This document shows positions 1-7,200 of a stretch of 19,546 nucleotides of DNA, one piece after another. The position numbers were made by a program, and so were the translations under genes. Position 1 is the first letter of the stretch, and each line of letters opens with the position of its first letter. The notes under the pieces were generated by a model. That model was not told the origin of the DNA, did not search any database, and saw only the letters and a list, made by a program, of their open reading frames with translations. The stretch comes from an uncultured Oscillospiraceae bacterium (lineage in GTDB: Bacteria > Bacillota > Clostridia > Oscillospirales > Oscillospiraceae), in contig CAJUFJ010000061.1 of NCBI GenBank assembly GCA_910585815.1, positions 1 through 19,546 of the forward strand, written 5' to 3'.

Positions 1-281
1 AATCTTGAAAATGCCGATTTCAGAAAATCTCTCATTGTCAGACTGTGGTCTATTTCTGCATACTGGTCTAAGTATCCGATAGATGTATTTGCTTGCCAAA
101 TAATCTCCCCAGCATCAGGGAGAACCTGGTCTGTGCATATCTTTACCAGAGTGCTTTTCCCTGTTCCGTTTTGTCCTACAATACCGATATGTTCTCCTTT
201 GTTCAGTGTTAATTCTGCATTTCTATAAAGAAGATTTTCGCCAAAAGAGTGCGTTAATCCGTGTACTTCCAATAAGCTCAT
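1..281 (-). CDS. ABC-F family ATP-binding protein, N-terminal part
   Basis: Reading leftwards from ATG at 281, the window holds the first 93 or so codons of a protein that continues beyond the left edge. It opens MSLLEVHGLTHSFG, then has Walker A GQNGTGKST at about residues 36-44 and the stretch IGYLDQYAEI at about 68-77, which is typical of the first nucleotide-binding domain of ABC-F proteins. ABC-F proteins lack membrane segments and act on the ribosome; many in Firmicutes displace ribosome-targeting antibiotics such as lincosamides, pleuromutilins or streptogramins. The long leader upstream, with leader ORFs and two terminators, is what is known for antibiotic-inducible ABC-F genes, so resistance is the likely role (inference). 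The linker that would help place the subfamily is outside the window. It could instead be a housekeeping ABC-F factor. Confidence 0.85.
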   Translation of the reverse strand, partial: MSLLEVHGLTHSFGENLLYRNAELTLNKGEHIGIVGQNGTGKSTLVKICTDQVLPDAGEIIWQANTSIGYLDQYAEIDHSLTMRDFLKSAFSR

Positions 282-310
282 TTGTCTCAATTCCTTTCTC
301 TTTAATGCGT

Positions 311-363
311 AAAAAAGAAAAAGGCAGAGGATAAACGCGCACAAAAGCGCACTACCCTCTGCC
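311..363 (-). terminator. Leader terminator 2 before the ABC-F gene
   Basis: On the minus strand GGCAGAGG (363-356) pairs with CCTCTGCC (330-323). An inner GCGC/GCGC hairpin sits in the loop, and the stem is followed by a U-rich tract TTTTTCTTTTTT (322-311). It lies about 30 nt upstream of the ABC-F start, so it would abort transcription unless read through. With the hairpin at 386-424 it forms a tandem attenuator. Confidence 0.8.
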
Positions 364-385
364 TATCATTCTATCATGTGAAATG

Positions 386-424
386 AAAAGCAAAAGGCTA
401 TGGACAAAACATTGCCCATAGCCT
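386..424 (-). terminator. Leader terminator 1 (attenuator) before the ABC-F gene
   Basis: On the minus strand GGCTATGG (423-416) pairs perfectly with CCATAGCC (403-396) and is followed by TTTTGCTTTT (395-386). The 3' arm can pair instead with GGCTAT inside the second leader ORF (439-480), and the loop bases GCAAT match ATTGC in the same place. That gives mutually exclusive terminator and antiterminator folds, as in ribosome-controlled attenuators. Confidence 0.78.
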
Positions 425-438
425 CTATTACGCTAAAT

Positions 439-480
439 TCATGTACGGGAAATAAGCAATAGCCATCCAAAGTGACGCAT
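439..480 (-). CDS. Leader peptide ORF 2 (13 aa) of the ABC-F gene
   Basis: ATG at 480 to TGA at 439 encodes MRHFGWLLLISRT. It ends 15 nt before the terminator 1 stem, and its GGA TGG CTA TTG CTT codons (Gly-Trp-Leu-Leu-Leu) contain the segment able to pair with that terminator's 3' arm. No good Shine-Dalgarno sequence precedes it, so translation may depend on leader ORF 1 or on refolding. Short leader ORFs placed like this sense ribosome stalling upstream of ABC-F and erm genes. That is known for the class but not shown for this sequence. Confidence 0.4.
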   Translation of the reverse strand: MRHFGWLLLISRT

Positions 481-528
481 CAACTTAGACGGGTACTGCT
501 TTGTTTCCCGATGAAATCCTAAAGCGTT

Positions 529-618
529 CTATACGCTATACTCTGCACAATGTTTCATCGGTTCGGATTGTACAGAGCTAATTCTCTTCACTCGTTTATC
601 AGTCAAATGGAAATTCAT
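529..618 (-). CDS. Leader peptide ORF 1 (29 aa) of the ABC-F gene
   Basis: ATG at 618 is preceded by a near-perfect AAGGAGGGG Shine-Dalgarno with suitable spacing, and lies about 30 nt after the predicted transcription start. It encodes 29 residues, beginning MNFHLTDKRVKRIS and ending in TAG at 529. The strong ribosome site ahead of such a short frame, between a good promoter and two terminators, is the main evidence that this is a regulatory leader peptide. After its stop, CGGGAAA and TTTCCCG further down the leader can pair into a hairpin that overlaps leader ORF 2. No peptide family recognised. Confidence 0.6.
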   Translation of the reverse strand: MNFHLTDKRVKRISSVQSEPMKHCAEYSV

Positions 619-654
619 ACTGTCCCCTCCTTGGGAGTTTTTGAAACTTGGGTA

Positions 655-683
655 AGATTATCATATTTTGGCGCGTTTGTCAA
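655..683 (-). promoter_or_regulatory. Sigma-A-type promoter for the ABC-F leader
   Basis: On the minus strand TTGACA (683-678) and TAATCT (660-655) are separated by exactly 17 nt; GATAAT two bases upstream is an alternative -10. The predicted start near 647 gives a leader of about 370 nt before the ABC-F start codon. The promoter lies inside the non-homologous 5' part of the recombinase frame, which suggests that this DNA belongs to the ABC-F unit. Confidence 0.7.
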
Positions 684-795
684 CACACAAGTCAATGTTA
701 GACAATATTCCTGCAAAAAAGATACTTTTCGCCTGCTTCGCAAAGTGTTGTCAGCAACTCCGCTCCATATTTTTTGTGGTCTTGTCCATATCAGT

Positions 796-2133
796 GAAAT
801 CCGCTTCCCTGAGATGGGCGTCCGCTTTATCGCCATCAATGATGGCGTGGACAGCGACGATCAGATGGGTAACGACTTTACCCCGTTCCGTAATATCATA
901 AACGAGTGGTACGCCAAGGACACCTCGAAAAAGATACGGTCGGTTTTCCGCAACAAAGGGCTGTCAGGCCAGCGTTTATCCACCAATGCACCCTACGGCT
1001 ACATAAAGGGAGAGGACGGGCACCTTTTGGTGGACGAGGAAACCGCCCCTGTGGTGGAGTTGATTTTTCAGTTGTGCGTGGAGGGCAACGGCCCCGGCAA
1101 AATTGCCCGTATGCTGAAAGAGCGGGAAATTCCTACACCGGGAACGCTTGAATTTCAACGGACAGGTCGGACACGCAATTATCACCCGGATGCACCATGC
1201 GCGTGGAATGAAAGCACCATCGCCAACATTCTGGGGCAGGATGCATATTTGGGCCGTACCACCAATTTTAAGACCACCAAGCTGTCCTATAAATGCAAAA
1301 AAACCATTGAGAATACCCCGGACAAGTGGGCTGTGTTTGAAAATACCCACAAGGCGATCATTGACCTGGAAACCTGGGAGATAGTGCAGAAAAATCGAGA
1401 GCAGCGCCGCCGTCCCACCAAGATGGGGGAAATGGGGATGTTCTCCGGGCTGGCCTACTGCGCCGACTGCGGAGCGAGACTGTATCATTGCCGGACGACC
1501 TCGTGGACGCATGAGCAGGAGTGCTACACATGCGCCAGCTACCGCACAAAAAAACAGTGTTCGGCCCATTACATCCGGGCTGTCGTGCTGGAGCAGCTTG
1601 TACTCCAGAATTTGCAGAGGGTGGTAGCCTACGCCCAGGACGATGAGGACGAGTTTGTGCAGCGAGTCATGGAGAATAAGACGGTGGCACAGCGTTGCGA
1701 GCAGGAGCGGGCCAAGCGCAAGCTGGAGAGACAGGAACGGCGTATCAACGAGCTGGACGCCATTATCCAGCGGCTTTATGAAGATCGCGTTGCGGGAGCG
1801 TTAAGCGTAGAGCGGTTTGCTAAGCTGTCCGAGGGCTATGAAAAGGAGCAGACGGATCTGAAGCAGTCCGCAGAGGAATTGCGAGAGATAGTAGCCTCCG
1901 CCGAGGCCCAGGCTGTCAATGTCCAGAGTTTTCTGAAAATCGTAAAGAAATACACCGAGCCAACTGAACTGACCCCGGCACTTTTGCGGGAGTTTGTGGA
2001 GAAAATCGTTATCCATGCTCCCGATAAATCCAGCGGCCATCGTGTCCAACGCATTGACGTACACTATAATTTTATCGGGGAGATTGATTTTTCCCCGGAA
2101 TTTAGCCAGTACAGCAAAAAGACAACCGCATGA
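796..2133 (+). pseudogene. Large serine recombinase (DUF4368 type), N-terminal catalytic domain missing
   Basis: An open frame runs from 550 to 2133, but family-like sequence begins only near 796 with EIRFPEMGVRFIAINDGVDS. It then shows NIINEWYAKDTSKKIR (linker to the recombinase domain), a cysteine-rich zinc ribbon (CADC with a later CYTC), a long basic coiled coil, and the C-terminal EKIVIHAPDKSSG block typical of DUF4368. Intact relatives are about 540-560 residues and start with a resolvase domain carrying the catalytic serine and YLRLSRED-like motifs. Those first roughly 100 residues are absent in all frames upstream, where the ABC-F promoter and leader lie on the opposite strand. I infer a decayed transposase/integrase of a mobilizable element, inactive for strand exchange. 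The codons from 550 to about 795 look fortuitous. Confidence 0.82.
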
Positions 2134-2154
2134 CACTTTCGCATCATGCGGTTG
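2123..2154 (-). terminator. Hairpin at the recombinase 3' end, oriented as a minus-strand terminator
   Basis: A perfect 11-bp stem CAACCGCATGA (2123-2133) / TCATGCGGTTG (2144-2154) overlaps the recombinase stop codon. Read on the minus strand it is followed by TCTTTTTG, so it could end transcription from the Uma2-family gene, which stops 99 nt upstream. In the plus direction no T tract follows. Confidence 0.6.
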
Positions 2155-2252
2155 CTCCCCAATAAAGAAAACTTCTTTATCAGGCACGCCCATGTCAGCG
2201 GCAGGCTTTTTCAGTCTGTACAGCCCGCTCTGCGGGGGATGGGAGTTTTCCA

Positions 2253-2825
2253 CTACACCACGCGCTCAAAGATATCTGCTACCTGGATGGTCAGGTCGTC
2301 AAAGAGGCTGCATTTAAATTCGGTGGGGATGGAATCCCGTTCCTTCTGGGACATCTTGTTCAGAATGGCCTCCAGCTCCAGGCCGTAGGTGGCGTTGAGG
2401 ACAAACTGTCCCCCCTCCGGCAGGTACTGCTCCACCGTGCGGTCGCCGGGGCTGACGATCCAGTACTCCCGCACGCCGCACTGGGCGTAGACCTTCATCT
2501 TGCGGCCGCGGTCGTACTGTGCCGTGCTGGGGGAGAGCACCTCCACCACCAGGTCGGGCGCTCCGTACACCCCGTCGGCCTTGACCTTATCCGGGTCGCA
2601 GACCACCATCATGTCCGGGATGAACCGGTCCTCCTCTGTCAGATAGACGTCCACCCCGTCGGCGAAGGGCTCGCATCTGCGGCCATTAAGATGGTGGGCG
2701 AAGATGCGGTAGATGTTTCCAATAACCCGGTTGTGATTGATGGCCGGGCTGGGCGACATGGCCACGAATTTGCCGCCGATCAGCTCCTCCGCCGGGTAGT
2801 CCTGATATGCCAGATTGGTGTTCAT
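2253..2825 (-). CDS. Uma2 family endonuclease-like protein
   Basis: A 190-residue protein of the Uma2 (formerly DUF820) family, with a PD-(D/E)XK nuclease fold. Visible family features are the N-terminal EELIGGKFVAMSPSP block (about residues 13-27), FIPDMMVVCD (about 68-77), PDLVVEVLSPST (about 90-101) with the catalytic-type acidic residues, and the YAQCGVREYWIV segment that closes the core. Length matches the family. The start has AAAGGAG about 7 nt upstream and a well-formed promoter. Family members are abundant in cyanobacteria and some Firmicutes, and their biological role is largely unknown; nuclease activity is inferred from fold only. It stands as a single gene between the recombinase remnant and a divergent regulator. 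Confidence 0.88.
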   Translation of the reverse strand: MNTNLAYQDYPAEELIGGKFVAMSPSPAINHNRVIGNIYRIFAHHLNGRRCEPFADGVDVYLTEEDRFIPDMMVVCDPDKVKADGVYGAPDLVVEVLSPSTAQYDRGRKMKVYAQCGVREYWIVSPGDRTVEQYLPEGGQFVLNATYGLELEAILNKMSQKERDSIPTEFKCSLFDDLTIQVADIFERVV

Positions 2826-2873
2826 GACAGCACTCCTTTCCCTCTGGTTTCCACTGTTTCCGATTATGATTTT

Positions 2874-2902
2874 ATTATACAGGATGGCCCGGAAATCCGC
2901 AA
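2874..2902 (-). promoter_or_regulatory. Promoter of the Uma2-family gene
   Basis: On the minus strand TTGCGG (2902-2897) and a perfect TATAAT (2879-2874) are separated by 17 nt. The predicted start near 2867 leaves a leader of about 40 nt before the ATG at 2825. Confidence 0.65.
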
Positions 2903-2955
2903 GGACATATTTCTTACCCGACGCACCTGAATGCTCCGGCCCGCAGTTAAAATTC

Positions 2956-2984
2956 TTGCTTTTTTTGGCGTTTTGTGATAGTCT
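2956..2984 (+). promoter_or_regulatory. Possible promoter of the DtxR-family gene
   Basis: TTGCTT (2956-2961) and TAGTCT (2979-2984) are 17 nt apart and about 25 nt before the start codon; GATAGT at 2977 is an alternative -10. The match to consensus is weak. It is divergent from the Uma2 promoter. Confidence 0.35.
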
Positions 2985-3009
2985 GGATGGGCAAAGGAAG
3001 TGAAACCTG

Positions 3010-3402
3010 ATGAATATTTACGAATCTGCTGAGGACTACCTGGAGGCCATCCTGATCCTGCGGGAGCGGCAGGGGGCGGTGCGCTCTATCGACGTGGTCC
3101 ACCAGCTGGAGCTGACCAAACCCAGCGTCAGTGTGGCCATGAAGCGCTTCCGGGAGAACGGCTACATCGAGATGGACGGGGACGGGTTCATCACCCTGCT
3201 TCCCCCGGGGGAGGAGATCGCCCAACGCATCTACGGCCGGCACAAGATGCTGACCCGGTTCCTGCGGCTGCTGGGGGTGAGCGAGGAGAACGCCGCCGCC
3301 GACGCCTGCAAAATGGAGCACGACCTGAGCGAGGAGACCTTCGAGCGCATCCGGGAGCACGCCCTGCGTCAGGGTGTGGACCTCCTGGAGGAACAAAACT
3401 GA
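3010..3402 (+). CDS. Metal-dependent transcriptional regulator, DtxR/MntR family
   Basis: A 130-residue protein matching the compact MntR-like form: a winged helix-turn-helix (about residues 5-65; recognition helix near TKPSVSVAMKRF) followed by the metal-binding dimerisation domain, with no SH3 domain. Candidate metal ligands by position are D9, E12, H78, C100, E103 and H104. Such proteins repress metal uptake genes when bound to Mn(II) or Fe(II). A cysteine at the position of MntR Glu99 matches DtxR/IdeR Cys102, so the metal may be iron rather than manganese (inference). No metal transporter is adjacent, so its targets lie elsewhere. GGAAG precedes the ATG at a slightly long spacing. A strong terminator follows directly, giving a monocistronic unit. 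Confidence 0.9.
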   Translation: MNIYESAEDYLEAILILRERQGAVRSIDVVHQLELTKPSVSVAMKRFRENGYIEMDGDGFITLLPPGEEIAQRIYGRHKMLTRFLRLLGVSEENAAADACKMEHDLSEETFERIREHALRQGVDLLEEQN

Positions 3403-3415
3403 ATACCAACAGCTG

Positions 3416-3441
3416 AGGCCCCCGCCTGCGGGGGCCTTTTT
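3416..3441 (+). terminator. Terminator after the DtxR-family gene
   Basis: AGGCCCCCGC / GCGGGGGCCT forms a GC-rich stem with a very short loop, followed by TTTTT, 13 nt after the stop codon. Confidence 0.85.
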
Positions 3442-3531
3442 GCGGCCAAAAATGGGCGCAGTTTTCCGCCATTTCCATAAAGTGTATGGAAACGTACCAC
3501 TTTGGGGGGAGTTTTCGGTATGGGTGGAGGG

Positions 3532-3646
3532 AACTCCCTCCGACACGGCTCCGCCGTGCCACCTCCCTCAAGGAGGGAGGCTATTTTCACGCCTCAACGG
3601 CTCCCTCAGAGAGGGAGCTGTCAGCCGCAGGCTGACTGAGGGAGTT
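3532..3646 (+). repeat. 115-bp MITE-like repeat with terminal inverted repeats and internal hairpins
   Basis: The segment is bounded by AACTCCCTC (3532-3540) and its inverse GAGGGAGTT (3638-3646). Inside are consecutive perfect hairpins: CACGGC/GCCGTG (about 3544-3558), CCTCCCTC/GAGGGAGG (3562-3569 / 3573-3580), GCTCCCTC/GAGGGAGC (about 3600-3618) and CAGCC/GGCTG (about 3622-3634). I recognise this kind of sequence as a short non-coding repeat dispersed in Oscillospiraceae and Faecalibacterium genomes, but copy number cannot be seen from one window. It has no ORF, so any movement would need a transposase in trans. Its right end lies 4 nt before the ribosome binding site of the next gene. Confidence 0.7.
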
Positions 3647-3666
3647 TTTAAAGGAGGAACAAACTC

Positions 3667-4140
3667 ATGCCAACCAACCACACACCACATTTCAACCTCA
3701 ACCAATGGGAGCGCGACGACCGCATTCTGATGGACGATTTCAACGCGGACAACGCCAAAATCGACGCGGCCCTGAAAAGCGGGGCCGACGCTCGGGCGGC
3801 GCTGCAAGGGGCGCTGAACCGGAAAGGTAACTGCTCCATTGGGGTTTTTACCTACAACGGTACCGGTAAATACGGTCCGGACAACCCTACCCGGATTACC
3901 TTTCCCCGTGTGCCCGCCGCGTTTATCGTGTTCGGGCCGGGGGCAATCCTGATCGGCCGAGGCGGACAGAGCCAGGCTATTATCGATTCTTCCGCACTAT
4001 ATCAGGGCGCTACCTATACCACCACTATCACGCTTACATGGTCCGGCGCGTCATGTACATTTTATGCCAGCAGCGCCGACAGGCACCAGTTGAACGAAAA
4101 CGGCCTTCATACCGTTATCGCGTTCTACGCAGAGAAATAA
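3667..4140 (+). CDS. Phage tail-fibre-like hypothetical protein
   Basis: A 157-residue protein with AAAGGAGG 9 nt before its ATG. The N-terminal third (FNLNQWERDDRILMDDFNADNAKIDAAL, split here as FNLNQWERDD then RILMDDFNADNAKIDAAL) resembles the amphipathic leader of tail-fibre or baseplate-associated proteins in Clostridia prophages. The rest is rich in Gly, Thr and aromatic residues with alternating beta-like pattern (for example TYTTTITLTWSGASCTFYAS), suggesting a beta-structured C-terminal domain. No signal peptide or membrane segment is visible, and no other phage gene is nearby, so it is a lone gene between a repeat and a strong terminator. Function is unknown. It may be a prophage relic or a recruited beta-rich protein. 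Confidence 0.6.
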   Translation: MPTNHTPHFNLNQWERDDRILMDDFNADNAKIDAALKSGADARAALQGALNRKGNCSIGVFTYNGTGKYGPDNPTRITFPRVPAAFIVFGPGAILIGRGGQSQAIIDSSALYQGATYTTTITLTWSGASCTFYASSADRHQLNENGLHTVIAFYAEK

Positions 4141-4145
4141 ATATA

Positions 4146-4175
4146 GGAATCCCCGGGCTTTGGCCCGGGGATTCC
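4146..4175 (+). terminator. Bidirectional terminator between convergent genes
   Basis: A perfect 13-bp stem GGAATCCCCGGGC (4146-4158) / GCCCGGGGATTCC (4163-4175) with loop TTTG. TTCTCT follows in the plus direction and TATATTTATTT in the minus direction, so it can serve both the tail-like gene (ends 4140) and the SLH gene (ends 4207). Confidence 0.85.
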
Positions 4176-4206
4176 TTCTCTGTACAAAACGCTTTAATAT
4201 TTTGTA

Positions 4207-7200
4207 TTAAGCGTTGTAACCATAGCTAAAGGTAAAGGTAAACTCACTGGTATCCACATCAGTACCGCCAGCACACTTCACGGTGAGCGTAACTTTGAGC
4301 TGACCATTACTGCCGTCGCTGTTCGGGGTCGCAGAAGAACCGGTATCATTCCGAGCCGCCGTGTAAGTGCCCCAATTCTTTACCTCATAAGATACACCGG
4401 TTCCAAGGCTCACTGCATCAAACAGATCAGTGATAGCCTCCTTTGCATCATCCTCACTCAAAATGCTATTATCAGCAGGAGCAGCAATCGTCGTGTTCAC
4501 AGCTTCAAGAGCAGTCTTTGCGGCGTCGATCTTACCGTCAGCAGTGTTAGTAAAAGCCATGGCGGGAACGGTCAGGTTCAGCGCTACGGTCTCAGCCACA
4601 TCGCCTTTGCTCAGGGTAACAGTAACCTTAGCGGAGCCAGCAGTGCCATCATTATCACCAGCAGTACCGTTCTGAGCCTCGGTCACGCCCATGCCAGTGC
4701 CAGTCCAGTCGAAAGAAGCATCAACGCCATTAGCAAGCGCCGCATTGACAGCAGCCTCAACAGCAGCCTTGATGTCAGCCTCAACGGCCTCGGGCTCAGC
4801 AGCGTCAAAGAGATCATTGGCGGTGCCGATAGCGGTCACAGCGGTCTTCACACCAGCCACAGCTGCGGCGGCGCTGACAATGGCGATATCGCCAGTCTGC
4901 TTGAAGGTAATCTTGGTGTTGCCCTTCATGCCAGTGATGCTGGTGATGTCATCGCCGTCCAGAGTAACAACGATGTCAGTGTAGCCAGCGGCCTCCAGCT
5001 TGGTGGAAATCTCGTCAGCAACCTTGGTCATGTCGGTCTCACCGTTCAGCGAAACATTCACAGTGTTACCAGTTACGGTAACAGTAGCAGTAGTGTTTCC
5101 GTTACCGCCGCCGTGGCTGCCGTCGGGCTGCGCATCGGTACCATTCCAGTCGTGGATAATGACCACAGAGGCGCGGCCGTTAGTCATGATGGCGCTGACC
5201 TTGAACAGGTAGGTGCCATTGCGGAAGTTCAGATCCTCCAGAGCGCTCTCCAGCTGAGACTTGCCCTCCAGCCACTCGGTGGTGGACTTGCCGTCGTTCT
5301 TCTGGATCAGCACGGCCTTCACGTCGTCGTGGACATAGAAGCCCTTGCTGGCGGCAGTGTCAACATACAGGGTGCTGTCCTTCAGGGAAGGAGCCTTGGT
5401 CATGTTGGGCTTGCCGGTGGTATCCTGGCTATTGCTGTCGGCGGTGCAGCCGTCGTCAGTGCCGTTGCCCCAAACTTCCTCATAGAGGGTGATGGTCTTG
5501 TTGTTGTTGTTGATGGCATACTCCAGCTCGGTGATATTCTTCACGAAGCTACCGGCAAAAGGAGTGCCCGTATTGGTCAGGGTCAGAGCAGGACTGCTGG
5601 CAGGAGTCTTGCCGACATTGCGGCCGGTGTCCGTGTAGAAGGCAGGAGTGACTTCCTTCACGGTACCGTCGGCCTTGTAGGTAACCTCATACCAGACGTT
5701 CTCGCCCATGGACTTCAGGCCGCTGGCAGCCAACTTGGAGCCCTTCTCGGTCAGGACAAGCCGCTCGCCGTTGGAGATGACCTCGCGGGTCCAGGTCCAC
5801 TCGTCATTGGCATAGAACTCGTCCTTGACTTCACTCTTGTCGGAGTAAACCAGGGACTTGGTGGAACCGTTGTCCTCGCCCACCACAACAGCAGCGATGA
5901 TGTAACCGTTGTTGTTGTACAGAGCATAGGTGCCGCCGGAGTAGGCCTTCAGGTAAGCGCCGTTATCATTGACCTCGCTCTTGATGTCGTTGGCGTTCCA
6001 GGTCACCAGGTCCACATTAGCGATACCAGTGGAGATGCTGTCCACGCCGCCGATAATGCCGACGTTGGTCTTAGCGGGAATGATGGCTGCATTGCTATCG
6101 TTCGTATCATCGATGGGATAATTGATAGCGTTCGCAGCAATCTCACTGTCGGAAGGAATCTTCTTCAGCTCAGGCACGATGTAAACGGTCTTGTCGTTGC
6201 CGTAGACATACTTGGCAGCGGCAGCCTTCAGGGAAGTGTTCTTGTCGTTGATCTTCTTGCCGGCGGCGCTCGCAGCAGGAGTGACCGTGCCGTCAGCGGC
6301 GGGAGCAAAGGCCTGGTGATCGTGATACTGGCCGGCCTTGTCCTTGCTGGTCTTGTTGGCATCCTGCTTGACCTCAGTCAGGGTGTAGACGCCGTCCTTG
6401 TCCACGGTGTAGGTACACCAGGTGTTCCACAGCGGGCCGGAGGTGAACTCAGCACCATCAGCGAAGGTAATGGCGTTAGCAGCACTCTTACCGCCCTGCT
6501 TGTAGAAGGAAATGCTGTTGGTCAGATCCATGGTGAACTCCACGAAGGTTCCGTCGGTCAGGATACCGGCGGCCTTGGCGGTCTGACGCTTCAGGTTGCT
6601 GGTGGCCAGATCGATGCCGGTGAGGAAGACGTAGTTGTTCACAGCGTCAACGATCTTCACGCCGATCAGGTAGCCATAGGGGTCCAGGTACACATTGTAC
6701 TGGGTATCCTTCAGCTGCTGAGTAGCGCTGATGCTGGTGTAGTTGTCCAGGGTGTCGCTGTCGTACTCCACGGTGGTGTTGTAGTCGTACTGAGTACCGT
6801 CGCTCACCACATAGCTGTTCCGGGAGAAGCCGTTCAGAGTAACAGCAGCCAGGACCTCGGGATCAGAGATGGTCTGGATGTCGCCGTTAGAGGCAGTCAC
6901 CAGGAAGATGTCGTCCTTCTTGACATCCTCGATAGCGAAGTCGTCGCCAGAGACCTTCAGGGTCTTGGTCTGACCAGACTCGCCAGCCACCTTGCAGGCG
7001 CCGGGGTACTTGTAGAAGACCTCGTCGTTGCCGCTGCCGTCGCTGGTCAGGGCATAGACTTTCAGGGAGACCTCGTCCTTCTTCTCGTTGTAGTCAGAGG
7101 TGGCCTGAGCCAGGTAGGTGTTGATCACGGCCACGTCGACTTCCTTGGTGTCAGCATTCACGAACACCTGAGTCAGAACGCCCTTGCCGGTCTGGCCCAC

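Noticed and set aside
550..795. The N-terminal 82 codons of the recombinase frame as real protein
   Set aside because: No resemblance to a resolvase domain, no ribosome site at 550, and the same DNA carries the ABC-F promoter and leader on the other strand.
1801..2253. A 150-codon minus-strand frame overlapping the recombinase 3' end
   Set aside because: Antisense to a conserved recombinase region, crosses the hairpin at 2123-2154 and shows no domain or ribosome site.
2947..3546. A 199-codon frame antisense to the DtxR-family gene
   Set aside because: Spans the regulator, its terminator and part of the flanking region; a composition shadow with no motif.
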